64,000 nucleotides of DNA from Chryseobacterium formosum (GTDB lineage Bacteria > Bacteroidota > Bacteroidia > Flavobacteriales > Weeksellaceae), in the NCBI RefSeq assembly GCF_026460885.1, contig NZ_JAOVZW010000015.1, forward strand, positions 124,001 through 188,000. The letters are read 5' to 3'. Below the pieces are notes generated by a model. It was given only the letters and a program-made list of their open reading frames with translations, did not search any database and was not told the origin of the DNA. Both the position numbers and the translations under genes were made by a program. Of this stretch, positions 45,568 to 54,263 are shown one piece after another (the stretch's first letter is position 1; each line of letters opens with the position of its first letter).

Positions 45568-47067
45568 ATGAAAAGTTTAGACATTCATAAAAGTGAATAT
45601 TTAAAACAGTTTGAAACTCAAACCTACGGTAGAAATCTTTTCAGAACGCAGGAAGAAGAAAGACTGGATGCTCCCAATGAGGAGTGTGGTATCTTCGGAA
45701 TGTATTCTGACAACGATCTCGACACGTTTTCTCTTTCACAGTTCGGGCTTTTTGCGCTACAGCACAGAGGTCAGGAAGCTTGTGGTATTTCTGTTCTTAA
45801 AGACGGAAAAATCACCAATATGAAAGATGAAGGTTTGGTTTTGGATGTTTATAAAGAGATCCAAGATCCTGAAACTTTTATGGGAAATTCTGCAATCGGT
45901 CACACTCGTTATACGACTGCAGGAGACAAAAAGAAATATAATTTTCAGCCATTTTTCGCCAAAAACGAATATGACCAGATTATACTTTCTATTGCTCACA
46001 ACGGTAACCTTACTAATGCGAGAGAATTAAAAACTGAATTGGAAGCTGAAGGCGTAGTTTTCAGAGCAACTTCGGATTCTGAGGTTATTTTAAGATTAAT
46101 TCAAAAAAATCTTGATTTAGGTCTTCGTGGAGCGATTAAAGCGACCATGGAAAAAATAGAAGGTGCATATTCAGTTGTCGGAATGACGAGAAATAAGTTC
46201 TTTGCATTCAGAGATTTCAACGGAATCAGACCTTTGGTTTTAGGAGCTACTAGTGAAAACTCTTACGTTGTCGCCTCTGAATCTGTGGCTTTAGATGCCG
46301 TCGGAGCTCAATATGTTCGTGATATTTTACCGGGAGAAATCGTTTACACCAACGAAAACGAACCAGGTAAACTTAATTCTTACATGGCAGATGAAGCAAG
46401 AGGAAAGCAGAGAATTTGTTCTTTTGAGTACATTTATTTTGCAAGACCTGACTCATCTTTAGAAAACATCAATGTTTACGAAATCAGAGAAAAATCTGGT
46501 GAAAAAATCTGGGAACAGGCTCCTGTAGAAGCTGATTTAGTGATTGGAGTTCCTGATTCGGGAGTTCCTGCTGCGATTGGTTTTTCTAAGGCTTCGGGAA
46601 TACCTTTCCGTCCGGTTTTGATTAAAAACAGATACATCGGAAGAAGTTTCATCGTACCGACTCAGGAAATGAGAGAAAGAGTAGTTAACTTAAAACTAAA
46701 CCCTATTATTTCTGAGATTAAAGGAAAAAGAGTTGTAATTATTGATGATTCAATCGTTCGTGGAACAACTTCAAAAAGATTGGTAAAAATCTTAAAAGAA
46801 GCTGGTGTGAAAGAAATTCACTTCAGAAGTGTTTCTCCACCAATTATTGCGCCTTGTTATTTAGGAATTGATACGCCATCGAAAGATGATTTAATTTCAG
46901 CAAATATGTCAACTGAAGAGTTGAGAGATTATTTAGGCGTTGATTCTTTAGAATTCTTGAGTACAGATAATTTAAAAGAAATTTTAGGTTCTTCCAATCA
47001 TTGTTTTGGATGTTTCACAGAAGAATATCCTGTTGCAAAAGGTGAGGAAATAGAATTATTTAGTTAA
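45568..47067 (+). CDS. purF: Amidophosphoribosyltransferase
   Basis: 499 residues. It makes phosphoribosylamine from PRPP and glutamine, the first step of purine synthesis. The catalytic cysteine of the Ntn amidotransferase is Cys40 in PNEECGIFGMYSD, so a 39-residue propeptide must be removed. Other signatures: LFALQHRGQEACGI, IGHTRYTTAG, SIAHNGNLTN, and the PRPP site VVIIDDSIVRGTTS. Cysteines near the end (SSNHCFGCF) fit an iron-sulfur form. Downstream is a strong bidirectional terminator. Confidence 0.97.
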   Translation: MKSLDIHKSEYLKQFETQTYGRNLFRTQEEERLDAPNEECGIFGMYSDNDLDTFSLSQFGLFALQHRGQEACGISVLKDGKITNMKDEGLVLDVYKEIQDPETFMGNSAIGHTRYTTAGDKKKYNFQPFFAKNEYDQIILSIAHNGNLTNARELKTELEAEGVVFRATSDSEVILRLIQKNLDLGLRGAIKATMEKIEGAYSVVGMTRNKFFAFRDFNGIRPLVLGATSENSYVVASESVALDAVGAQYVRDILPGEIVYTNENEPGKLNSYMADEARGKQRICSFEYIYFARPDSSLENINVYEIREKSGEKIWEQAPVEADLVIGVPDSGVPAAIGFSKASGIPFRPVLIKNRYIGRSFIVPTQEMRERVVNLKLNPIISEIKGKRVVIIDDSIVRGTTSKRLVKILKEAGVKEIHFRSVSPPIIAPCYLGIDTPSKDDLISANMSTEELRDYLGVDSLEFLSTDNLKEILGSSNHCFGCFTEEYPVAKGEEIELFS

Positions 47068-47086
47068 GAATAAATGATTTAATATT

Positions 47087-47124
47087 AAAATGTCAGACTT
47101 ATTTCTAAGTCTGACATTTTTTAT
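47087..47124. terminator. Bidirectional terminator between purF and the outer-membrane barrel gene
   Basis: A 15-pair stem AAAATGTCAGACTTA / TAAGTCTGACATTTT with a TTTC loop, symmetrical T/A runs on both sides. Confidence 0.9.
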
Positions 47125-47145
47125 TGAAATTAAGATTGTTTCTGA

Positions 47146-47838
47146 TTAGAATTTGAATGCTAAACCAACCTGGAAGTTGTTATTTCTAGTAGCATCAGAT
47201 CCACTTGGTCTGTCTTTCGCAACATCAGTTACACCTGCTGTATATCTTGCAGTTAAACCAATATTATCTGTAAAATAATAACCTGCACCAATACCTACAC
47301 CAAAGTTAAAAGTATTTAGGTTATCTTTATTGATATCATCTGTGTAGCTTGCTGTAGAAGTACTAGTTCCTGAGGCATTTGTTACAGTTGTGGTTCTGTC
47401 TCCTTTGTTTTTTGCTGAAACCATAAATCCAAATTCGGGACCTGCTTCTATATAGAAATTAGGTACAAAATTATACTGGAACATTACCGGTACTGAGATG
47501 TAATCTAAATTTGTAGAATAAGACTGTACATTTCTTGTTGTTGTACCAAGAACCGTAAATTCGTCTCTGCTTTCAACTTTTGCTCCTAACTGGTTGTATA
47601 AAACCTCTGGCTGAATGCTAAAAGATTCTGCAATTGGAATATTTGCAAATACACCTGCATTAAAACCAATTTTAGATTTTTGATCTTCCAAACCTGCATC
47701 TTTAGATAAAGAAGCTACGTTCATTCCCGCTTTAAGACCAAATCTTACTGGAGATGAAGATGATGTAGAAGTTGGTGTCGTCTGAGCAAATGCCAATGAA
47801 GTTGACAATACTGCAATTCCTAAGATTAACTTTTTCAT
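47146..47838 (-). CDS. Outer-membrane beta-barrel protein (porin-like, PorT type)
   Basis: 230 residues. Signal peptide KKLILGIAVLSTSLAFAQ, then alternating beta strands such as VRFGLKAGMNVASLSK, SFSIQPEVLYNQLGAKV and YISVPVMFQYNFVPNFYIEAGPEFGFM. The last residue is Phe (FQVGLAFKF), as expected for outer-membrane barrels. The pattern fits the Bacteroidota outer-membrane beta-barrel domain family, usually eight strands. Its cargo or role is unknown. The 250-base upstream spacer contains a perfect inverted repeat (47959-47992). Confidence 0.87.
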   Translation of the reverse strand: MKKLILGIAVLSTSLAFAQTTPTSTSSSSPVRFGLKAGMNVASLSKDAGLEDQKSKIGFNAGVFANIPIAESFSIQPEVLYNQLGAKVESRDEFTVLGTTTRNVQSYSTNLDYISVPVMFQYNFVPNFYIEAGPEFGFMVSAKNKGDRTTTVTNASGTSTSTASYTDDINKDNLNTFNFGVGIGAGYYFTDNIGLTARYTAGVTDVAKDRPSGSDATRNNNFQVGLAFKF

Positions 47839-47958
47839 AACTTAAATTTTTTAATATTTTACTAATTCTAATTTTAAATTTTACTACCAAACTTTTTCAG
47901 TTTGACGAGTCGTATCTTTCAAATTGCTTGCCAAAAAAATAATTAAGATAGAAAACAA

Positions 47959-47992
47959 ATAATAACCATTCACAATAGTAAATGGTTATTAT
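47959..47992. repeat. Inverted repeat in the spacer between the barrel gene and aroB
   Basis: ATAATAACCATT and AATGGTTATTAT, twelve perfect pairs with a ten-base loop. It might end aroB transcripts (minus strand), but T-runs are weak; otherwise a regulatory site for the barrel gene. Confidence 0.5.
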
Positions 47993-48089
47993 TATAATTA
48001 ATTGAAAATAAATAAATTATGATTAAAATAATTAATATGCTTCAAATAGTAATTTAGTAAATATATTATCTAAAACTTTAGTTTAAAAA

Positions 48090-49136
48090 TTAAAATTCGC
48101 TCAGTTTTTTATAGAAATTAATTGATTTTTGAATGTTTTCTGTTGAACATTGATGGTCAAATACACAAGAACCAATTCCCGAAAGCAATGAAAAATTGAT
48201 TTTTGCGTCTGAGTTTTTCTTATCATTTAATAATAAACTGAAAATATCTTCATCTTTAAAGTCACCCAAATCAATAAAAGAGAAATATATCTGAATATTT
48301 TCTATAATTAAATCTGAATCTTCTTTAGAAATCAAACCTTCAAGATAAGAAAGATGGCTTTCGCAAATCATTCCCAAAGCAACCGCTTCACCATGAAGAA
48401 TAGGATTTTCACTTTGAAGACACAAGCTTTCAATTGCATGACCGATTGTATGACCGAAATTCAAAGTTTTTCTTACATTTTTTTCGTGGAAATCAGCATT
48501 CACAACTTCCTGTTTAATTTCCATTGATTGCGGAATGAACGGTTCAATTCCAACAGGATCTAAATGCTGCAACTGAATCAAATCTTCCCAATGTTTTTTA
48601 TCAGCAATTAAACCGTGTTTTAACATTTCAGCGAAACCACTTTTTACTTCTTTAGCAGGAAGTGTATCTAAAAATCTTGGATAAACATAGATTTGTTCGG
48701 GAAAAGAAAAAGTTCCCACCATATTTTTATAGTGCATCAAATCAATTCCTGTTTTTCCACCAATTGAAGCATCACACATGGAAAGTAGAGTAGTTGGGAT
48801 ATTGATAAACTGAATTCCTCTTTTATAGGTTGACGCTACAAAACCACCCATGTCTGTAATAACTCCACCTCCAAGATTGATGATTAAAGCTTTTCGGTCA
48901 GCCTGCATTTCCGTCAGAATTTCCCAAAGTTGGTTGGCTGTCTGAATATTTTTCATTTCTTCACCTGCCTCAATTTCAAGAATTTCAAACGCAAGATCGG
49001 TTTCTAAATTTCCTAAAAGTAACGGGAGACAATATTCATGTGTGTTTTCATCCACCAAAATAAAAACTTTGCTGAATGATTTTTCGGTCATGAATTGATT
49101 GAGTTGCGAAAAACTTTCGTCTAATATGGTAATCAT
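48090..49136 (-). CDS. aroB: 3-dehydroquinate synthase
   Basis: 348 residues. It converts DAHP to 3-dehydroquinate in the shikimate pathway. NAD-binding region LIINLGGGVITDMGGFVAS, then GIQFINIPTTLLSMCDASIGGKTGID, and the zinc-binding histidines in LNFGHTIGHAIE and HGEAVALGM are all present. Transcribed alone from a promoter at 49174-49181, divergent from the pseudouridine synthase gene. Confidence 0.97.
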   Translation of the reverse strand: MITILDESFSQLNQFMTEKSFSKVFILVDENTHEYCLPLLLGNLETDLAFEILEIEAGEEMKNIQTANQLWEILTEMQADRKALIINLGGGVITDMGGFVASTYKRGIQFINIPTTLLSMCDASIGGKTGIDLMHYKNMVGTFSFPEQIYVYPRFLDTLPAKEVKSGFAEMLKHGLIADKKHWEDLIQLQHLDPVGIEPFIPQSMEIKQEVVNADFHEKNVRKTLNFGHTIGHAIESLCLQSENPILHGEAVALGMICESHLSYLEGLISKEDSDLIIENIQIYFSFIDLGDFKDEDIFSLLLNDKKNSDAKINFSLLSGIGSCVFDHQCSTENIQKSINFYKKLSEF

Positions 49137-49173
49137 CGTATGATTTTTTAATATTTAAAGGTCTACTACGCTA

Positions 49174-49181
49174 CAAAGTTA
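49174..49181 (-). promoter_or_regulatory. -7 element of aroB
   Basis: TAACTTTG on the minus strand, 37 bases before the aroB start. Confidence 0.55.
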
Positions 49182-49214
49182 TGATTCTTAATTTTTAACT
49201 CGTTATTAAATTAC

Positions 49215-49222
49215 TATCTTTG
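49215..49222 (+). promoter_or_regulatory. -7 element of the pseudouridine synthase gene
   Basis: TATCTTTG, 14 bases before the ATG at 49237. It is divergent from the aroB element within 50 bases. Confidence 0.6.
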
Positions 49223-49236
49223 CACAAATATTTAGC

Positions 49237-50382
49237 ATGAGCAGAGACAATAATTCAGGAAGACCAAAGAAACCAAGAAGTTCAACAAGAAATAGTTCTG
49301 ATGAATCTCGTGCTTCAAGATCAGGAAATTCAGGATCAAAACCTTTCAAAAAACCTTTTCCTAAAGCAGGAGAAAGAAATTCAGACTCCAAAAGAAGTGG
49401 TGACAACAGTTATCAGGCTAGAATGGACAAAAAGTTTGGAAAAACTGAACAAGAGCCTTTTATCACAACTCAAGGTGAAGAGAGAAAACCTTTCAGCAAA
49501 TCAGCTCCAAGTAGAGGTGGAAGCAGACCCGGTAGTTTTGATACAAGAGATAAATACGAAAGAGGCAGCCTAAAATACGGAAGAAGACCCGGAACAACAG
49601 AAGACAAAGAAGATAAAACCAAATCTTTTGTACAGAAGAGAAGATTAAGTAAGATTGAAAAAGACGTTCATAAGGACACGATTCGTCTTAATAAATATAT
49701 TGCCAACTCAGGAATTTGCAGCAGAAGAGAAGCTGACGAACTTATTACCCAAGGTTTGGTAGAAGTAAATGGGAAAGTGGTAACTGAAATGGGGTATCAG
49801 GTTCAGAAATCTGATAAAGTAGTTTTCGACGGACAAAATATTACTCCAGAAAAACCGGTTTATGTACTTTTAAATAAGCCTAAAGGTTATATTTCTACTA
49901 CAAAAGATGACAAAGCAAGAAAAACTGTAATGGATTTGGTTGCAAATGCTTCTCCTTACAGAGTTTTCCCTGTCGGAAGGTTAGATCGTTCTACAACCGG
50001 AGTTATTTTATTGACAAACGATGGTCACATGACGAAAAAATTAACGCATCCTTCTTTTGATGCTAAAAAGATTTATCATGTTACTTTAGATAAAAAACTG
50101 ACAAATGAAGACCTAAAACTTATTGTTGAAGGAATTCGTTTGGATGAAGGGGTTGCGATGGTAGATGCTATTTCTTTCATCGAAGGAAAACCTAGAAATG
50201 AAGTAGGAATTGAAATTCATATCGGCTGGAATCGTGTAATCAGAAGAATTTTCCAAAGATTAGGATACGAAGTTGAAGCACTGGACAGAGTAATGTTTGC
50301 AGGATTAACAAAGAAAAATATCAAAAGAGGTCACTGGAGAATTCTTACAGAACAGGAAGTGAACAACTTGAAAATGCTTTAA
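49237..50382 (+). CDS. rRNA pseudouridine synthase (RluB/RsuA family) with basic low-complexity N-terminus
   Basis: 381 residues. The first ~145 residues are low-complexity, rich in Ser, Arg, Lys, Gly and Pro (RPKKPRSSTRNSSDESRASR), probably a disordered RNA-binding tail. An S4 domain follows (IRLNKYIANSGICSRREADEL, about residues 148-200), then the catalytic domain with the aspartate in VGRLDRSTTGVILLTNDG and the C-terminal RVIRRIFQRLGYEV. It isomerises a uridine in 23S or 16S rRNA; RluB-type is the likeliest. The long tail is usual in Bacteroidota. Terminator follows. Confidence 0.92.
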   Translation: MSRDNNSGRPKKPRSSTRNSSDESRASRSGNSGSKPFKKPFPKAGERNSDSKRSGDNSYQARMDKKFGKTEQEPFITTQGEERKPFSKSAPSRGGSRPGSFDTRDKYERGSLKYGRRPGTTEDKEDKTKSFVQKRRLSKIEKDVHKDTIRLNKYIANSGICSRREADELITQGLVEVNGKVVTEMGYQVQKSDKVVFDGQNITPEKPVYVLLNKPKGYISTTKDDKARKTVMDLVANASPYRVFPVGRLDRSTTGVILLTNDGHMTKKLTHPSFDAKKIYHVTLDKKLTNEDLKLIVEGIRLDEGVAMVDAISFIEGKPRNEVGIEIHIGWNRVIRRIFQRLGYEVEALDRVMFAGLTKKNIKRGHWRILTEQEVNNLKML

Positions 50383-50444
50383 AAAATTATAAGTTTTGAA
50401 TGATGAATTATAAATTTAATTCGTCTTAAATTTAATATAAAAAT

Positions 50445-50473
50445 GACGTTGAAAAAATTCAACGTCTTTTTTT
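50445..50473 (+). terminator. Terminator of the pseudouridine synthase gene
   Basis: GACGTTGAA / TTCAACGTC with an AAAA loop, then seven T. Confidence 0.9.
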
Positions 50474-50483
50474 ATTTTCAAAG

Positions 50484-50566
50484 TTTGTCATTCTGACGAA
50501 GGAAGAATCTATCATTGTTTATTGAAGAGATTCTTCATTTCACTTTGTTCCATTCAGAATGACAAA
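50484..50566. repeat. 83-base palindromic element (TTTGTCATTCTGA ends)
   Basis: TTTGTCATTCTGA at 50484-50496 pairs with TCAGAATGACAAA at 50554-50566; an inner pair GAAGAATCT (50502) / AGATTCTTC (50528) extends the stem. I recall the words GTCATTCTGACGAAGGAAGAATCT-like as a dispersed repeat in flavobacterial genomes. No gene lies inside. Confidence 0.7.
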
Positions 50567-50604
50567 ATGAATATAATTCGTAAGATTGAAATTTGTATAA
50601 CTTA

Positions 50605-50635
50605 TGAAAAAATTAGTGCTATTTGTTTGTACTAA
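50605..50635 (-). terminator. Probable terminator of pncA
   Basis: On the minus strand TTAGTAC pairs imperfectly with GCACTAA, followed by a T-run of six. Confidence 0.55.
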
Positions 50636-50638
50636 AAA

Positions 50639-51244
50639 CTATCCCAAAACCGTCACACCTTTCTGGATCATTTCATAAATTGCGTCTTTCCCATTTTCAG
50701 GTTTTACGTTGACAGCACGAGTTCCGTTGAAGTGAAGACACGTAATATAACCATTTGCAACGGCATCAGTACAGGTAAATTTCACACAGTAATCCAATGC
50801 TAAACCAACGATTTCTACCAATTGAATTTCGTGATATTTTAAGAAATCATCCAAACCAGTCTTCATGAAATGATTGTTATCCTGAAAACCACTGTATGCG
50901 TCGATCTCAGTATTTTTTCCTTTTTGAACGATGTGTGTTACTTTATCACGATTCAAATCTTTATGAAATTCTGCCCCAAAAGTTCCTTCAACACAATGAT
51001 CTGGCCACATAAACTGCGGAACACCATTTAAAATAATACTTTCGCCAACTTTTCTTCCGTTATTACTTGCAAAACTTTTGTGATTTGCGGGATGCCAATC
51101 TTGGGTAAGAACAATTTGGTCATAGTCATTTTCTTCCATCAGAAGATTGATGTACGGAATTATCTCATTCGCACCCGGAACTGCAAGAGCTCCACCTTCA
51201 CAAAAATCATTCTGTACATCGACGATTATTAATGCTTTTTTCAT
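50639..51244 (-). CDS. pncA: Bifunctional nicotinamidase / pyrazinamidase
   Basis: 201 residues, isochorismatase-like fold. The catalytic triad is visible: Asp in ALIIVDVQNDF, Lys in the FGAEFHKDL/THIVQKGKN region and Cys in VGLALDYCVKFTCTDA. Metal-binding residues are in TQDWHPANHKSF. It deaminates nicotinamide to nicotinate for NAD salvage. Monocistronic; no clear -7 element was found in the spacer upstream. Confidence 0.95.
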   Translation of the reverse strand: MKKALIIVDVQNDFCEGGALAVPGANEIIPYINLLMEENDYDQIVLTQDWHPANHKSFASNNGRKVGESIILNGVPQFMWPDHCVEGTFGAEFHKDLNRDKVTHIVQKGKNTEIDAYSGFQDNNHFMKTGLDDFLKYHEIQLVEIVGLALDYCVKFTCTDAVANGYITCLHFNGTRAVNVKPENGKDAIYEMIQKGVTVLG

Positions 51245-51373
51245 ATATAGCTGTCTCGTTTATTTGATAAATTTATAAAAATTATTCCTCAAAAATTTGT
51301 CCAAAAAAAAAATATCGGACAAAACGGCATTTAGTTTAATATTTTCAATAAACGTTTGATGGATTTAAATATG

Positions 51374-51544
51374 TTGTTAATCGCAAAGGCGCAAAAATTT
51401 CAAATTTTGATACTGTTTTTAAGATGCAAGAAAATCAAAGATTTTCGGCAAAAGTTTAGGTTTAATAAATTTTATCTTCGATAAAATCCTTGCGTCTTAA
51501 GTATAATATGAGTTCAAAGACTTTTGCGCCTTTGCGATTAACAA
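51374..51544. repeat. 171-base palindromic element with 23-base perfect ends
   Basis: The first and last 23 bases are exact reverse complements (51374-51396 and 51522-51544), with the core word GCAAAGGCGCAAAA. Between them are two small hairpins (GAAAATC AAA GATTTTC; TTTTATC TTC GATAAAA). No open frame. It fills most of the 354-base spacer between pncA and the helicase gene; the rest (51245-51373) shows nothing recognisable. Same layout as the element at 63156-63290. Confidence 0.8.
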
Positions 51545-51573
51545 TAAAGTATAGAAACAAAATCTCAATAGCG

Positions 51574-51581
51574 TATCTTTG
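51574..51581 (+). promoter_or_regulatory. -7 element of the DEAD-box helicase gene
   Basis: TATCTTTG, 18 bases before the ATG at 51599. It covers the GTG at 51581, ruling that start out. Confidence 0.65.
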
Positions 51582-51598
51582 TGCAAAATAAGTTTTTT

Positions 51599-52741
51599 AT
51601 GTCATTTGAATCGTTAGGATTATCACACAATATTATTCGTTCTGTTAATAAATTGGGTTATCTAAAACCTTTTCCAATTCAGGAGCAGGCTGTTCCTGTT
51701 ATTTTGCAAGGAAAGGATTTGATGGGAATTGCAGAGACTGGTTCCGGAAAAACCGCTTGCTTTGTAATGCCTATTTTAGAAAAACTACAAAATGCAGAGG
51801 TTAAAAAAGACCGTAATATTCAGGTTTTGATATTGGTTCCTACACGAGAATTGGCGATTCAGATTGATGAGGTATTTAAAGCTTTTACTGATAATCTGAA
51901 GCGTGAAATACGTACAATGGCAGTTTATGGCGGAGTTTCTATTAATCCACAAATGAAAGGAATGTATGGCGTGGAAGTTCTTATTGCAACTCCCGGTCGT
52001 TTATTGGATTTGATTGATCACAATGCATTAAGTATTTCCGGAATTCAGCATTTAGTGATTGATGAAGCAGATAAAATGTTCCAGCTTGGATTCGGTGAAG
52101 AAATGAATAAACTTTTCGCCATGATGCCTGTTGCAAAGCAGACCACTTTATTTTCAGCGACTTTAAATGATAAAGTTTCTGAAATGAAAGAACGTTTATC
52201 AATTAATCCAACAATTATTGAAATTAAAAAAGAGGAAGTTGAAATTGATAATATCGAGCAATTGGCCTATCATGTTTCTCCTGAAAATAAAGGTCCGTTT
52301 TTAAGATATTTAATTAAAGAAAAGAAAGTTGAAAAAGCATTGATTTTTGTTTCGTCAACAAGATCTGCAGATAATTTAGTTGAAAAACTGAAGAAAAATA
52401 AAATAAAAGCCGTTGCTATTCACAGTCAGAAATCACAAGGTGCCCGTAGAAATAATCTTGAAGAATTTAAAGTAAACGGTGCTCAGATTTTGGTTGCAAC
52501 TGATTTGATTGGTCGTGGAATTCATATCGATGATTTACCTTGTGTAATCAATTACGAATTGCCTCGTTCGCCATTAGATTACATTCACAGAATTGGTAGA
52601 ACTGGTCGTGCTGGTGAAAAAGGAACAGCAATTAACATTTTAACGGATGATGAATTGCAACATTTCCGAGTGATTCAAAAGAAAATGGGAAAGAAAGTGA
52701 CTTTGCAGAGAACAGAAGGAATTGAATTGCACGGTTATTAA
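51599..52741 (+). CDS. DEAD-box RNA helicase
   Basis: 380 residues from the ATG at 51599 (MSFESLGLSHNIIRSVNKLG); a GTG at 51581 is inside the promoter. The motifs run in order: Q motif (YLKPFPIQEQAV), Walker A AETGSGKT, PTRELAIQ, TPGRLLDL, VIDEADKM, FSATL, and the second RecA domain with ALIFVSSTRS, VATDLIGRGIHIDDL and HRIGRTGRAG. There is no basic C-terminal tail, so it is a minimal RhlE-like enzyme. It remodels RNA, probably in cold adaptation or ribosome assembly. Confidence 0.94.
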   Translation: MSFESLGLSHNIIRSVNKLGYLKPFPIQEQAVPVILQGKDLMGIAETGSGKTACFVMPILEKLQNAEVKKDRNIQVLILVPTRELAIQIDEVFKAFTDNLKREIRTMAVYGGVSINPQMKGMYGVEVLIATPGRLLDLIDHNALSISGIQHLVIDEADKMFQLGFGEEMNKLFAMMPVAKQTTLFSATLNDKVSEMKERLSINPTIIEIKKEEVEIDNIEQLAYHVSPENKGPFLRYLIKEKKVEKALIFVSSTRSADNLVEKLKKNKIKAVAIHSQKSQGARRNNLEEFKVNGAQILVATDLIGRGIHIDDLPCVINYELPRSPLDYIHRIGRTGRAGEKGTAINILTDDELQHFRVIQKKMGKKVTLQRTEGIELHGY

Positions 52742-52819
52742 TTTCTCTCACTAATTAAGCAGATTTATCATTCAAATTAAATATTATATCAGATATAATT
52801 CTCCGACAAATCTAAATTT

Positions 52820-53413
52820 ATGAAAGAATTTACCATCGTAAGAGGATTGTTTGATACAAGGAAACGTCAACTCATTATTGATGAAGAATTTTTAAAGTTC
52901 GAAAATAAAGATCATATTGAAGATTTGTTCACCACAATTCCTAAAAATGAAATTGCAGGAATCCGCTACGGAATTCATTTCATTAGAGGTTTTGAATTTT
53001 ATGTAGGCAGAGAATATCAGATTTTTATTAAAACTAATTCAGGCAAAGAATTAAAAATTAATTTTAAACTGTTTTACAGAATAAAATTAGATAAAAAACA
53101 TCAACTCTTCTGTGATATTGTTGATGAATTATGGAACTGTTATTTTGATGATATTTTAAATCAATACATCCGTCGATACAATAATAATGAAGAGTTTAAT
53201 CTTGGCGGAATACTTTTCAAAGATACTTGCATACAATTTGATAAGAAAGAAATATCGTATTCAGATTTAGCGATAAAAAAGTATAATCATTATTTTATGA
53301 TTTATTCTAAAGAAGATCAATATAAAAATAAAATGCTGTACTTTTTAAAAGATGAAAATGCTGTTTTGGTTTCTTCTTTAATTAGCTTAATAGCGAAGAG
53401 TGCGATGAATTAA
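52820..53413 (+). CDS. Hypothetical protein, beta-rich
   Basis: 197 residues. Alternating beta pattern with repeating segments (RQLIIDEEFLKFEN, IRYGIHFIRGFEFYVGREYQIFIKT, then ISYSDLAIKKYNHYFMIYSKED), which recalls a pair of PH-like domains, although I cannot name a family. No signal peptide and no membrane segment, apart from a weak C-terminal hydrophobic tail (AVLVSSLISLIAKSA). It leads a compact group with DUF1569, YtxJ and a Crp/Fnr-like gene, separated from the next by 11 bases. Confidence 0.75.
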   Translation: MKEFTIVRGLFDTRKRQLIIDEEFLKFENKDHIEDLFTTIPKNEIAGIRYGIHFIRGFEFYVGREYQIFIKTNSGKELKINFKLFYRIKLDKKHQLFCDIVDELWNCYFDDILNQYIRRYNNNEEFNLGGILFKDTCIQFDKKEISYSDLAIKKYNHYFMIYSKEDQYKNKMLYFLKDENAVLVSSLISLIAKSAMN

Positions 53414-53424
53414 AACTAAAAAAA

Positions 53425-53886
53425 TTGCAGTACAAAAGTCTTCACAATCAAAATGATTTTAACGAAATAAAGCAGAGAATTGCTCAACTTTCTGAAAACT
53501 CAGAGAGAAAATGGGGGAGTATGAACGTTTCTCAAATGTTGGTACACTGCGATTTAATTCTGCAAATTGCTTTGAAAAAAATCATTCTTCCACCAACCAA
53601 TATTGTTTTTAAATCTATCGGGATTTTCGTAAAAAGAGAAATGCAAATTTTCAATAACGGAATTCCCCGAAATATGCCTACTTTTAGAAAAGTTATCGTT
53701 AATTTTGAATGTAACTTTGAGGAAGCCAAAAATAATCTTTTACAAAGGTTAGACGAATATGAATTGGCTTTCAAAAACCATCATTTACCAACCAAACATG
53801 AGCTTTTTGGTGAAATGAAAGAAAAAGATTGGGGATTTATGGAGTATAAACATCTTGATCACCACTTAAAACAATTTAATGTATGA
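53425..53886 (+). CDS. DUF1569 (DinB-like) protein, TTG start
   Basis: 153 residues started at the TTG of 53425. There is no ATG, GTG or CTG in frame before the conserved part, and the first internal ATG (at the MNVSQMLVHC motif) would cut it off. The start QYKSLHNQNDFNEIKQRI aligns with the usual DUF1569 start. The helical DinB-like fold has His in VHCDLILQ and HLDHHLKQF, possible metal ligands. Function unknown. It overlaps ytxJ by four bases (ATGA). Confidence 0.8.
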   Translation: MQYKSLHNQNDFNEIKQRIAQLSENSERKWGSMNVSQMLVHCDLILQIALKKIILPPTNIVFKSIGIFVKREMQIFNNGIPRNMPTFRKVIVNFECNFEEAKNNLLQRLDEYELAFKNHHLPTKHELFGEMKEKDWGFMEYKHLDHHLKQFNV

Positions 53887-54263
53887 GTTTTTTAGATAAA
53901 ATATTTGGCGGAAAACAGGAACAGGGAGAAACAAAATCTTTCTGGAAAACAATAAAATCTGAGGAAGATTTAGAAAAAGCAATCAAAGAATCTTATGAAA
54001 ATAAAGTAGCAATTTTCAAACATTCTACAAGTTGCTTTATCAGTAAAACGGTTTTGAAAAATTTTGAAAAAGAAATTGAAAATTCTGAAGATCAAAATGT
54101 AAGTTTTTATTTTCTTGATCTTTTGGCATTGAGACCAATCTCCAATAAAATTGCTGCAGATTTTGACATCCGTCACGAAAGTCCGCAATTGATTGTCATA
54201 GAAAATGGGAAAGCCATCAACAACGCATCACATCAGGATATTTCTTTAAGCCAAATTCTATGA
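53883..54263 (+). CDS. ytxJ: Bacillithiol system redox protein YtxJ-like
   Basis: 126 residues, thioredoxin-like fold. The single active-site cysteine stands in IFKHSTSCFISKTVLKNF, close to the family's KHSTxCxIS. The cis-proline loop is HESPQLIVIENG. YtxJ proteins are proposed monothiol bacilliredoxins, consistent with bacillithiol in Bacteroidota. It overlaps both neighbours by four bases, so DUF1569-YtxJ-Crp are translationally coupled; a link between redox state and the regulator is plausible. Confidence 0.87.
   Translation: MSFLDKIFGGKQEQGETKSFWKTIKSEEDLEKAIKESYENKVAIFKHSTSCFISKTVLKNFEKEIENSEDQNVSFYFLDLLALRPISNKIAADFDIRHESPQLIVIENGKAINNASHQDISLSQIL

Noticed and set aside
45611..46030. 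Alternative frames inside purF (both strands)
   Set aside because: They overlap the catalytic cysteine and the amidotransferase core of purF.
47959..47992. Inverted repeat considered as a strong aroB terminator
   Set aside because: It is about 100 bases after aroB and lacks a clear T-run on the minus strand, so it is listed only as a repeat.
49206..49406. Minus-strand frame opposite the low-complexity start of the pseudouridine synthase
   Set aside because: It is produced by the Ser/Arg/Lys-rich codons on the other strand and crosses the promoter region.
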